Source: an uncultured Carboxylicivirga sp.
GTDB taxonomy: Bacteria; Bacteroidota; Bacteroidia; Bacteroidales; Marinilabiliaceae
Assembly: GCA_947503525.1 (NCBI GenBank)
Contig: CANNEA010000006.1
Span: 62,001 to 126,000, forward strand
Direction of reading: 5' to 3'
Length of the DNA stretch: 64,000 nt
Shown here: positions 56,184 to 64,000 of the stretch, one piece after another
Numbering within the stretch: position 1 is the stretch's first letter
Layout: the number at the start of each line of letters is the position of its first letter
Notes under the pieces: generated by a model
Databases searched by the model: none
What the model was told of the DNA's origin: nothing
The model's input: the letters and a program-made list of their open reading frames with translations, nothing else
Program-made: the position numbers and the translations under genes

Positions 56184-57617
56184 ATGAAGATAAGTATTAA
56201 GATATTAATTACGTTAGTATGCTTTTGGCCATCGTTTTCTGAAGCTCAACTTGTTCTAACAAAAGATCAATGCCGAAATATGGCTTTAGAGTATAGTCAG
56301 TTAATAACAATAGCAGATCAGCAAAAAGCAAAAGCAAGCTATGAACACAAAGCGTATAAGGCTAAGTACTATCCGGCCTTATCAATAAGTGGTTTGTATT
56401 TTTATAAACCAGGTGCCCTAAACTATGCTTTGGATGGTGGTTATCTGCCCACTTACTTGCCGGGTCCTGATGGGCAATTGCAGCCTAATTTGATGCTGGA
56501 TCCCGGAACAGGCGCTCCCATAATAGGTCCTGATGGTAATCCGGTTTTTAATCAATATGCTTATTTACCTGATATTGATTTAGAACTTGGTCTGGAAGGA
56601 GTTGGTGTAGCCGGTTTGCAGCTACAGCAGCCCATTTATATGGGTGGTAAAATCAGAAGTGCCAATAAAATGGCGGCCATAGGTGAAGAAATCTCCATCG
56701 AGAACCTCCGACTAAAGCGTAACACTGTTATATCTGAAACGGATCAGGCTTTTTGGCAATACCTGGGGGTTAAGGAAAAATGGCTAACAGCAATTGATTA
56801 CCTTAAACTATTGGTTGAGCTTGAGAAGAATGTTAAGGATGCTTATGAAGTAGGTATGGCCACCCGTAATGATTTACTTAAAGTTAAAGTAAAATATAAT
56901 GAGGCCAACCTTATGGTGCAAAAGGCTCAGAATGGAATGGACTTATCTCGCATGAACCTTTGTCGTTTAATTGGCTTGCCATTTGAGTCCGAAATTGATA
57001 TTGATGGAGGTTTAGATGCCTCACATACTGTAAGCTCAGTATCGGAGACCAATGATTTAAGTCAGCGGCCCGAGTATCGTATGCTTGAAAAGGATATTGC
57101 TTTAAAAGAGCGACAGGTTGATTTGGTACGCTCTGATTTTTTGCCTCAGTTGGGGGTTCTGGCCAGCTATTCATATTTTACAGGCGTGCAATTAAATGGA
57201 GTACGTGCCACAGATGCTTCGTTCAGTGCCTTGGCTTCTTTATCGGTGCCTATTTATAGTTGGGGCGAGGGGCGTAATAAGGTTAAGACGGCACAGGCCG
57301 AGCAACGGATTAGTGAATCGAAGTTTAAGCAATATCAGGAGCTGATGGAGTTGGAGTTGGCTAAAGCGCGCTATGGCGTTAAGGATGCTGAGGCCCGTCT
57401 GGATATGACACAGTTAAGTATGGAGCAGGCGGAGGAGAATTTAAAGATGAGTACGGATATGTATGAAACCGGGATGGAGACCTTATCTGATCATTTGGAA
57501 GCTCAGGCACAACTGCGAGAAGCCAAAAGTGAATACATTGATGCACTTGCTGAACTTAAGATTAGTGAAACCCTATTACTAAAAGCCATTGGCCAGTTAG
57601 GCGACAGTATTGAATAG
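56184..57617 (+). CDS. TolC-family outer-membrane efflux protein
   Basis: 477 residues with a signal peptide ending SEAQ. It shows the duplicated TolC helical pattern: DVKAYEVGMATRNDLLKVKVK-like and LEDKYETGMETLSDHLEAQAQ-like coiled coils. A Gly/Pro-rich insertion near residues 70-130 (PGPDGQLQPN, GPDGNPVF) is unusual and may form an external loop. Outer channel of the RND pump, 11 bases after the permease. Confidence 0.92.
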   Translation: MKISIKILITLVCFWPSFSEAQLVLTKDQCRNMALEYSQLITIADQQKAKASYEHKAYKAKYYPALSISGLYFYKPGALNYALDGGYLPTYLPGPDGQLQPNLMLDPGTGAPIIGPDGNPVFNQYAYLPDIDLELGLEGVGVAGLQLQQPIYMGGKIRSANKMAAIGEEISIENLRLKRNTVISETDQAFWQYLGVKEKWLTAIDYLKLLVELEKNVKDAYEVGMATRNDLLKVKVKYNEANLMVQKAQNGMDLSRMNLCRLIGLPFESEIDIDGGLDASHTVSSVSETNDLSQRPEYRMLEKDIALKERQVDLVRSDFLPQLGVLASYSYFTGVQLNGVRATDASFSALASLSVPIYSWGEGRNKVKTAQAEQRISESKFKQYQELMELELAKARYGVKDAEARLDMTQLSMEQAEENLKMSTDMYETGMETLSDHLEAQAQLREAKSEYIDALAELKISETLLLKAIGQLGDSIE

Positions 57618-57773
57618 TTTCATTCCTAATAAACTTTAAAGGATTATAATGCAATTTGCTCGATAACCTTAGAAAGCTCATTCATCAACAAAAAACTAAC
57701 GCTGAACACATAATAGTTGCGCCTAGTTGAGTATTCTCCATATATTGGGTTTATATCAAGCAATCGATTTCTT

Positions 57774-58583
57774 ATGTGGCCATTTATTGCAGTTCCATCT
57801 CTTGTGTTAATAGTTATGTTTTCCAGATTTCTGCTTCAACGCAGACTGGAAGAAACCATGTTTGAATTAAAGGATGTTAGTGATGAAAAAATAAAATTGG
57901 CTGAAGAGCACGCCATTAAGTGTGTAAAGTTTAAATCACTTGAAACCGAGCTTTGCGCCAACTGGATGTTACATGAGGCAAGTGCTCCATCGGTATTCAT
58001 CCTTCATGGAAATGGTGAAAATATTGGAGATTGGTTGCATGCTCAGCTTCTTCTTAAGAAAATGGGCTTTAATTCTTTTGTTTTCGATTATGCAGGTTTT
58101 GGAATGAGCGAAGGAAAACCTTCAGTAGATGAGCTGGATTCAAATGCATCCTATGCCTGGAAATATTTTTGTGAACTTAGCAGTGAATCGTATTCGAGAA
58201 CAGCTCTGGGGCATTCTCTTGGAGCGGCAGTATTGCTAAGCTCCTTAAAGAAATACAGTTTCTTTCCTGATAAAATTGTCTTACATGGTGCTTATACCTC
58301 GGTGCGGGATATTAGTGTGCATTTAGGCGAAAACAGTAAGCCCCTGTCAAGGTTCATTCCTGATGTCTGGAATAATTTAAAGACAATTCTTAAGGTGCAA
58401 CAAGCAACCATACAAATTGTACATAGTAAGGATGATGAAATTGTACCTTATGAGATGGGTGCGAGGATTGCCCAAAGCCGCAATGATATCAAGCTGCTAA
58501 GCTTAGAATCCTATTCACACAACCAGTTATTTACCAATCCCGATAAAGCGTTTTGGGGCTTGATCCTGGATAAGGAATCCTAA
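57774..58583 (+). CDS. Membrane-anchored alpha/beta hydrolase
   Basis: About 269 residues from ATG 57774 (a TTG at 57717 would extend it). An N-terminal membrane helix (WPFIAVPSLVLIVMFSRFLL) is followed by an alpha/beta-hydrolase domain. The oxyanion region is FILHGNGENIGDW, the nucleophile is in ALGHSLGAAVL, the aspartate probably in HSKDDEIVPY and the histidine in YSHNQLF. Substrate unknown; the closest pattern is the BEM46/YqkD-like group. It lies 150 bases after the efflux operon and converges on the cytolysin-like gene. Confidence 0.85.
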   Translation: MWPFIAVPSLVLIVMFSRFLLQRRLEETMFELKDVSDEKIKLAEEHAIKCVKFKSLETELCANWMLHEASAPSVFILHGNGENIGDWLHAQLLLKKMGFNSFVFDYAGFGMSEGKPSVDELDSNASYAWKYFCELSSESYSRTALGHSLGAAVLLSSLKKYSFFPDKIVLHGAYTSVRDISVHLGENSKPLSRFIPDVWNNLKTILKVQQATIQIVHSKDDEIVPYEMGARIAQSRNDIKLLSLESYSHNQLFTNPDKAFWGLILDKES

Positions 58584-58631
58584 CATCAATTATTTATTCT
58601 CAGGTATTGTCTTCATAAAGATTCTACCATT

Positions 58632-58664
58632 GAAGTGGTCCGATCTAAGTTATCGAACCACTTC
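58632..58664. terminator. Bidirectional hairpin between convergent genes
   Basis: Stem GAAGTGGTCCGAT / ATCGAACCACTTC (12 of 13 pairs) with a 7-base loop, midway between the hydrolase and the cytolysin-like gene. Neither strand has a clear T run, as with the hairpin at 38413. Confidence 0.5.
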
Positions 58665-58674
58665 CGGTGAAACC

Positions 58675-60255
58675 CTACAATCTGCTTGTCTTTTCTATTT
58701 TTAAATCAAATTGCACACTGACAAAGTTTGAGTTACGACCATAGCGATTAATGTTGTAATCGTAATGACCGTTGGGTTTGCCATTGATGTCTTTTACGGT
58801 TATCGTATATATTCCAACACCCAAATCTTCATCTCTGGTTAAATCACTTTCATTGATGTCGAGATAAAGGGTGATGTAATCACCAGCCTTCAGGTTGGTA
58901 TATGTTCTTCTGGTCGTTGTATTATTCGGAAAGTTATATACTTCGTTTTTGGCAAGGCTTAAATGGTTCTTGTCTAATTGGCGCCAGTGATTTCTTGACC
59001 CACTACTGCTGTTGTTTAGGTATGATTTTATGGTTCCCCAAAGCTCTAAATGTCCGCCCGGATCATCAAATAAGGGTTGCATATTCATCAGACGTACCGA
59101 TACATCATAGCGAATATTATCGGTTCGCTCGGTAGCTGTGCGTATGGGGTATGATGCGGCTGATACCACTCTGGCTATTGCATTGTCGTTGATGAAACGC
59201 AATTTGTAGGAGATGGGAGCTCCCGGAGATGTTTTTGAATAATTGCCGCCTTGAGTCACGTATTTCTTAAAATCAGAATAGCCATTAATGATGGCCGATG
59301 CATCTTCACCTGAGCCACCCAGCACATATACTTTCATGGTGGATTTGCTGATTAATTCATTAAAATTAGCTTCAGCCTCTGCATCATTGGTTCCGTAAGA
59401 ACCGTTTAAATAGGTATGTACATCTGTTTCCTGTAATTCCGACTCTACAACAAATAGTGCCATTCGCCCAAAGGTGACGGTTGAAACATACATGGGCATT
59501 AAAGAGCCATACATATTAGTTCCTGGAGCATTGGCAATTAAATCGGAGGGTTGCGAAGGTAGATCCATATCGAGGGTGTAATACTTTTGAATGAATTTGG
59601 CCACTACCCTTGATTTAATATGTGTTCGGCTGTAATCAAAACCACCATGCACCTCGGCAAAACCTGAATTATATCCGGCATTAAAACTCATATCGAATTG
59701 CGCCCTGTTATATACGCTTTTAACTTCAAAGCCTACATTGGCCGGAGGTACATCATATTCCTGATTCATCAATGAGTTAACCGCTTCACGCACTGTTGAT
59801 AGTTTAGGATCTTCAACCGTAGTGGATACGTTTTCTGATCCTTGTAATGAGGTGGAGATAGTAATGGGCTTTCGTCCTACTGCAATGGGAATGTATCGGC
59901 CATCCAGAATTGTCTCACCTTTTATTAATGCGCCCGGATAGATCACATCGGTTTGTGGATCCATTACAATTTGCTCGTTATATCCGGCCGCTGCCGAATA
60001 GTAATCAATTTTATAATCGTATTCCGGATCCTGTTCGTTTGCAGAACTATCTAATCTAGCCGGCATTTCAGGAGGAAATTCAACCTTGGGCAGACTTAAT
60101 AAATAGTCGTTGGTTTGTATATCGGGGTTAATGCCTTCATCATCCTGACATGCTACAGTTAATAACAGAAAGAGGGGAAGTGCCCATATGAAAACCTTTT
60201 GCACTTTCCATTTGCTCAACTTAAATCCTGGTGTTCTAAAATCATTTTTTTTCAT
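58675..60255 (-). CDS. Cholesterol-dependent-cytolysin-like (thiol-activated cytolysin family) lipoprotein
   Basis: 526 residues. A long basic N-region leads to a lipobox ending LLTVAC near residue 36. The body aligns by eye with domains 1-3 of the pneumolysin family: YPGALIKGETILDGRYIPI, VGRKPITISTSL, FDYSRTHIKSRVVAKFIQKY, YVSTVTFGRM, the paired glycines in VYVLGGSGEDAS and PISYKLRFINDNAIARV. The C-terminal ~120 residues lack the Trp-rich undecapeptide and cholesterol-recognition element, so a different receptor is expected. Related CDC-like proteins are known from Bacteroidota. Likely a pore-forming surface or secreted protein. Downstream of a regulator on the same strand. Confidence 0.82.
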   Translation of the reverse strand: MKKNDFRTPGFKLSKWKVQKVFIWALPLFLLLTVACQDDEGINPDIQTNDYLLSLPKVEFPPEMPARLDSSANEQDPEYDYKIDYYSAAAGYNEQIVMDPQTDVIYPGALIKGETILDGRYIPIAVGRKPITISTSLQGSENVSTTVEDPKLSTVREAVNSLMNQEYDVPPANVGFEVKSVYNRAQFDMSFNAGYNSGFAEVHGGFDYSRTHIKSRVVAKFIQKYYTLDMDLPSQPSDLIANAPGTNMYGSLMPMYVSTVTFGRMALFVVESELQETDVHTYLNGSYGTNDAEAEANFNELISKSTMKVYVLGGSGEDASAIINGYSDFKKYVTQGGNYSKTSPGAPISYKLRFINDNAIARVVSAASYPIRTATERTDNIRYDVSVRLMNMQPLFDDPGGHLELWGTIKSYLNNSSSGSRNHWRQLDKNHLSLAKNEVYNFPNNTTTRRTYTNLKAGDYITLYLDINESDLTRDEDLGVGIYTITVKDINGKPNGHYDYNINRYGRNSNFVSVQFDLKIEKTSRL

Positions 60256-60320
60256 GACTATCGTTTTTTAGTAAATGTTTTGATCAAAGTTGACCCACAT
60301 TTCAAAAGACGATATAGAAT

Positions 60321-60349
60321 ATATGTTGCATTTAATAACACATATGTTG
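60321..60349. promoter_or_regulatory. Direct repeat with 21-bp period upstream of the cytolysin-like gene
   Basis: ATATGTTG occurs at 60321-60328 and 60342-60349, exactly 21 bp apart (two helical turns), 66-94 bases upstream of the cytolysin-like start. AraC-family domains bind such paired direct half-sites, and the neighbouring hybrid kinase ends in one. Good candidate operator. Confidence 0.55.
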
Positions 60350-60368
60350 TTATGCCCCTATTTTAATG

Positions 60369-63362
60369 TTATTCAGCATTTTGAGGAGTATTTCCGGGAG
60401 TGTATTTGTAGTATTCTTTATAACATTTATTGAAATAACTGGTAGTTCCAAAGCCCACTTTGTAGGCAATTTCGGAGATGGTCCCGATTTTATTAGTGAT
60501 AAATTCATGTGCCCTTTCCAAACGGTATTCTCTGATAAACTGACTACTTGTTTTATTACATAAAGCTTCCAATTTACGATGCAATTGGCTTCGACTTAAT
60601 CCAATTGAAGTGGATAACTCCTGAACGGAGAAAAACTCATTGGATAAATTATCTTCAATCACATCACATAACTTTGATATAAAAATATCATCCAGGGATT
60701 GCAATTTTTGTTTGCCTGACTTGAATATGATGTGTTTCGCATACTTTTCCTTTAACTTCTTCTGTGTTTCATAGGTGTTTTGAATCTTTAACTTCAATTC
60801 TTCAGCAATAAACGGCTTGGTTAAATAATCGTTCGCTTTTACACCCAGGCCTTCCAGACGATTTTCAACTGAAGCTTTTGCGCTTAATAAGAGGATTGGA
60901 ATGTGACTGGTGATTTCGTTATTTTTAAGCGTATGGGTTAACTCAATTCCATCCATCTCGGGCATCATGACATCACTGATAATTATATCCGGTATGGCCT
61001 CAATGGCCATTTCAACACCTTGTTTGCCATTATTAGCCTTTAATATGCTGTAGTTGTTGGCTAAAGTAGATACGATATAATTCTGTACTTCGGCATGATC
61101 TTCAACAACAAGAATAAGGGGTAAACCATTTGTTTTCTCTATATCTTCTTCAGAAGCTGTATTTTCACGATGATCGCTAAGCTGGTTCAATACGGCGGAG
61201 CTATTTATATCCCTTCTTTCAGAATTTTGACTTTCACTAAGATGGGTGGGCAGTTTTATGGAAAAACATGTACCCTTGTCCACGGAACTATCTACCTGTA
61301 TACTTCCGCCATGTAATTCAATTAATTCGCGACTAAGCGCCAGTCCTATTCCTGAGCCAAGTCCTATCTGCTTATCATCATGCGACTGGTAAAAGCGATC
61401 AAAGATTAATGCACAGGCTTCTTCCGAAATATAAGATCCCCGGTTACATATGGATAAAAGTAAGCTCTGGTTTGAGTTTGTGCTGTTCGACTGTAATTGT
61501 ATATCAATACGACCTCCATCGGGCTCAAATTTTAAAGCATTGGAAAGAATATTATTGATTACAGTTTCAATATTTTCGCGATCGAAATTAAAAGGCCATT
61601 CTTCACGATCGACATCAAGAGATAAGTTAATGTTTTTAATCTCAGCCATGGAATGGAAGGACCATACGATGCTTTTTAAAGCTTTAATAAAGTCATTGCT
61701 TCTCACATTAAGCTGATACTTATTGTCATCTAATTTCGACAAGTCTAATATCTGGTTGATCAACTGCAATAAACGGTTGGCCTGATCGCGTATCAGTTTC
61801 AATTTAGTGCGAATCGGCTTGGATGCTTCCTGTTTGATGATGTCATTAACCGGACCTATTATTAAGGTTAAAGGCGTTCGAAATTCATGGGAGATATTGG
61901 AGAAGAAGCGCGATTTGACCTTATCCAATTCCTTTTCTTTATTCAATAATAATTTGTTTTTCCGTAAACGCTGATACACAAAAGAAACAATGATAAGGCC
62001 AATAAGAATGGTGATTATCCACAGTGAGATCACTCTATCGCTTTTGGCCTCTGCCAATATCTGCTCTTGTTCTAATTCAGATATCTTTTGTTCTTTTTTC
62101 TCCGTTTCATATTTCGAGATAAGCTCAGCAAACTGTCGCTTATTTTCCTGAGAGTCGATGCTATCGCTAAACTGTTTGTATTTCTTATAATTGATCAAGG
62201 CATTTTCATGATCATTCATGGCTTCGTAGTTGTCGGACAGACCCAGGAAGGCATCTTTTAGTTTATAGATGTCTTGTATAAATTCACCATGTTCAATGGA
62301 TTTATTGAGCTTAGCAATGGATGCCTGGTATTGTTTTTCTTCAAACAAGCAGAGTCCGATTCCAAGATAGTTGGAACATTTAAAAAGCTCATCGTCCAAT
62401 TCATAACTTAATTCAAGGCCGTCTTCGTATTTTTTAAGAGCTTCCTTATAATTCTTCATGTTGAACTCCAGTAAACCTTGCGAATACATGGTTTTACATT
62501 TTTCTACGATAAAGCCATTGTGCGAATTTAAATAGAATGAAGAATCCAGGTCGTTGCGGGCTTTGCTGTAATTTTCGGTTTCGATGTAAATATCGCCTAA
62601 CATGCGATAGGTGATAGCAACAAATTTGGTGTTATTTATTTCGCGATAATGCTGCAGGCATGTATTCAAAATCTCAATGCTTTCTTTATATTTTTTCTGT
62701 GCATTATAGGTGCTTACCAATTGGGTTAAAGTGTAGACTTCCCAATTTTTTACGCCTTTTTTCTGAAAGATTTCAAGCGCCTCAAGTGTAAGATTGGCCG
62801 ATTCGTTATAATTACCCCAACTGCTATAGGCACTGGAAGCCAAATACAAACTCACGCCGTATCCTACCGAGTCATTATGGCGAAGGAAGACTTCACCTGC
62901 CTTTTCGGCATAGTAAATACAGCTATCATAATGGCCTAATTCACTCTGAATATTACCCAGGTTATAATAAACCGATGCTTCCATTTGGTACAGACCCGCT
63001 ATCTTATTGGCATCCCTTGCTTTTAAATAATGTTCGCTTGCTTTGAGATGATCGCCCAACTGAAAATAGGCATTGGCCATGCGTTCATATCCTTTGGCAA
63101 TACCAACATGAAAGCCAAGCAGTTCAGAGAGATCAACCGCACTTTGCCCATGCGCTATGGCTTGTTTCGAATCACTGTAAGTATTCCAATCGCTTATCTT
63201 GATGTAAAGAAATACCTTGTTGGTATCGTCAGGAGCAGCCTCTATTACCTGTAGAAGACTATCGTTTTGATCAGTAAAAGAGGCCTGAATCCTTTGCGGA
63301 AAGAATAAGCTAAGGAGTAAGATTAAACAAGGACTTATTACTGTTTTTGATAAATAGTTCAT
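60369..63362 (-). CDS. Hybrid two-component regulator: periplasmic TPR sensor, histidine kinase, receiver, AraC domain
   Basis: About 997 residues from ATG 63362, where a signal peptide begins (MNYLSKTVISPCLILLLSLF); an in-frame ATG at 63446 is less likely. A long TPR region (about 70-430) is followed by a membrane helix (SLWIITILIGLIIVSFVYQR), HisKA with HEFRTPLTLIIGP, HATPase (GLGSGIGLALSRELI), a receiver with ISDVMMPEMDG and LTKPF, and a C-terminal AraC-type DNA-binding domain (IGLSRSQLHRKLEAL, VGFGTTSYFNKCYKEYYKYTPG). The sensor is TPR instead of the beta-propeller of glycan HTCS proteins. It sits upstream of the cytolysin-like gene, its likely target. Confidence 0.93.
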   Translation of the reverse strand: MNYLSKTVISPCLILLLSLFFPQRIQASFTDQNDSLLQVIEAAPDDTNKVFLYIKISDWNTYSDSKQAIAHGQSAVDLSELLGFHVGIAKGYERMANAYFQLGDHLKASEHYLKARDANKIAGLYQMEASVYYNLGNIQSELGHYDSCIYYAEKAGEVFLRHNDSVGYGVSLYLASSAYSSWGNYNESANLTLEALEIFQKKGVKNWEVYTLTQLVSTYNAQKKYKESIEILNTCLQHYREINNTKFVAITYRMLGDIYIETENYSKARNDLDSSFYLNSHNGFIVEKCKTMYSQGLLEFNMKNYKEALKKYEDGLELSYELDDELFKCSNYLGIGLCLFEEKQYQASIAKLNKSIEHGEFIQDIYKLKDAFLGLSDNYEAMNDHENALINYKKYKQFSDSIDSQENKRQFAELISKYETEKKEQKISELEQEQILAEAKSDRVISLWIITILIGLIIVSFVYQRLRKNKLLLNKEKELDKVKSRFFSNISHEFRTPLTLIIGPVNDIIKQEASKPIRTKLKLIRDQANRLLQLINQILDLSKLDDNKYQLNVRSNDFIKALKSIVWSFHSMAEIKNINLSLDVDREEWPFNFDRENIETVINNILSNALKFEPDGGRIDIQLQSNSTNSNQSLLLSICNRGSYISEEACALIFDRFYQSHDDKQIGLGSGIGLALSRELIELHGGSIQVDSSVDKGTCFSIKLPTHLSESQNSERRDINSSAVLNQLSDHRENTASEEDIEKTNGLPLILVVEDHAEVQNYIVSTLANNYSILKANNGKQGVEMAIEAIPDIIISDVMMPEMDGIELTHTLKNNEITSHIPILLLSAKASVENRLEGLGVKANDYLTKPFIAEELKLKIQNTYETQKKLKEKYAKHIIFKSGKQKLQSLDDIFISKLCDVIEDNLSNEFFSVQELSTSIGLSRSQLHRKLEALCNKTSSQFIREYRLERAHEFITNKIGTISEIAYKVGFGTTSYFNKCYKEYYKYTPGNTPQNAE

Positions 63363-63604
63363 ATTAAAACTTGCTAAGGTCAATACAATAAAAGAAGTGC
63401 TCATTCCCTGTTTAGTAAATATCCACACTATAAATAAGACAGTCAAGTCTTTTATTTAAAGATTTGACCGCTAATTGAAATAATTAATCGTGAGACCGCA
63501 CTTTGTTAGTCTTCTGCTGAGTGACTAATGTGCAAGTCATCTGTGCTTTAAGCTGTAATTTGTAATTTAGATGCGATTACTTACCTTGTGAAAAAATACG
63601 CACT

Positions 63605-64000
63605 ATGAACCTAACGTTAATCGACGATTTAATCCTGCTTTCATTGGATGATGAAAGCGGATCATTTATTCCCAATTCACTTGGATTTGGTTATGCTCTG
63701 GCCGGAGCTGTTTTAATGGAGTTGAGCCTTCAGGAACTGATTGTCATTAAAGATAAGAAAGTAGAAGTAAAAGCTTCGGGTCGTGCCAATGATGAATTAC
63801 TGAATCATTATTTGGATATCATGCGTCAATCAAAGAAAGTACGTAAGGTCGATCATTGGATTGATAAAATTGGAGGCAAAGAAAGTGACATCATCAAGTC
63901 CTGCACCGACAAATTGATACGTCAAGGCGTGTTGAAGATGGAAAAGAAAAAGATCCTTTGGGTATTTACCTCTACCAAATATCCGGCCATGGATTCACGT
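63605..64000 (+). CDS. GPP34/GOLPH3-family protein, N-terminal part
   Basis: Open from ATG 63605 to the window edge, 132 residues seen. The start LTLIDDLILLSLDDESGSF and LGFGYALAGAVLMELSLQ, then VLKMEKKKILWVF, match the GPP34 (GOLPH3/VPS74) family. Eukaryotic members bind phosphatidylinositol-4-phosphate at the Golgi. Bacterial members are known mainly in actinobacteria and some Bacteroidota, with unknown role; a membrane-surface role is possible. The C-terminus is outside the window. Confidence 0.85.
   Translation, partial: MNLTLIDDLILLSLDDESGSFIPNSLGFGYALAGAVLMELSLQELIVIKDKKVEVKASGRANDELLNHYLDIMRQSKKVRKVDHWIDKIGGKESDIIKSCTDKLIRQGVLKMEKKKILWVFTSTKYPAMDSR

Overview
The window looks like a chromosomal segment of an AT-rich Bacteroidota bacterium, probably of the Bacteroidales/Marinilabiliales type. 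This is inferred from gene content only: a complete SUF operon, TonB-dependent receptors, a one-protein hybrid two-component regulator, DUF5777 and YceI proteins, many short lipoprotein signals, TAnnTTTG-like -7 promoter boxes and weak Shine-Dalgarno sequences. No rRNA, tRNA, CRISPR array, insertion sequence or phage gene was seen, so this reads as core and niche-adaptation genome rather than an island.

Layout. 1-6750 holds single genes: a medium-chain oxidoreductase cut by the left edge, a methyltransferase, an AraC regulator, an MBL-fold hydrolase, a beta-lactamase-like hydrolase, queG and a small membrane protein. 7019-13077 is the minus-strand Fe-S assembly operon sufB-C-D-S-E-T, preceded by a group III truncated haemoglobin. 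13864-14968 is a decayed outer-membrane barrel gene (signal-peptide frameshift plus in-frame stop), facing a 7TM-DISM histidine kinase. 17292-26442 carries a large FAD/Fe-S 2-hydroxyacid dehydrogenase, a glutamate dehydrogenase, tatD-ansA and an exbB-exbD-exbD energy module.

The most unusual region is 27087-37338. An E. coli-like glutamate dehydrogenase is divergent from a three-gene operon. That operon encodes two large proteins joining tandem receiver domains to a PEP-synthase-type ATP-grasp domain without the phosphohistidine or PEP-binding domains, and a third glutamate dehydrogenase paralogue whose catalytic lysine is a methionine. Together with the gene at 20565 the window has three glutamate dehydrogenases. 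I propose the operon as an undescribed carbon/nitrogen sensing or metabolic-control system.

37381-45131 contains DNA repair and small secreted proteins, a periplasmic c-type cytochrome cluster (cytochrome c, DUF5777, YceI, OB-fold, P460-like) and an oligopeptidase B-like lipoprotein. 45476-51766 is a tandem duplication of a YfiR/DUF4154 plus TonB-dependent receptor cassette, each copy ending in nearly the same terminator. 51950-57617 is a tripartite RND efflux operon. 58675-63362 has a cholesterol-dependent-cytolysin-like lipoprotein downstream of a TPR-type hybrid histidine kinase/AraC regulator; a direct repeat with 21-bp period in the gap is a good candidate operator. The right edge cuts a GPP34/GOLPH3-like gene.
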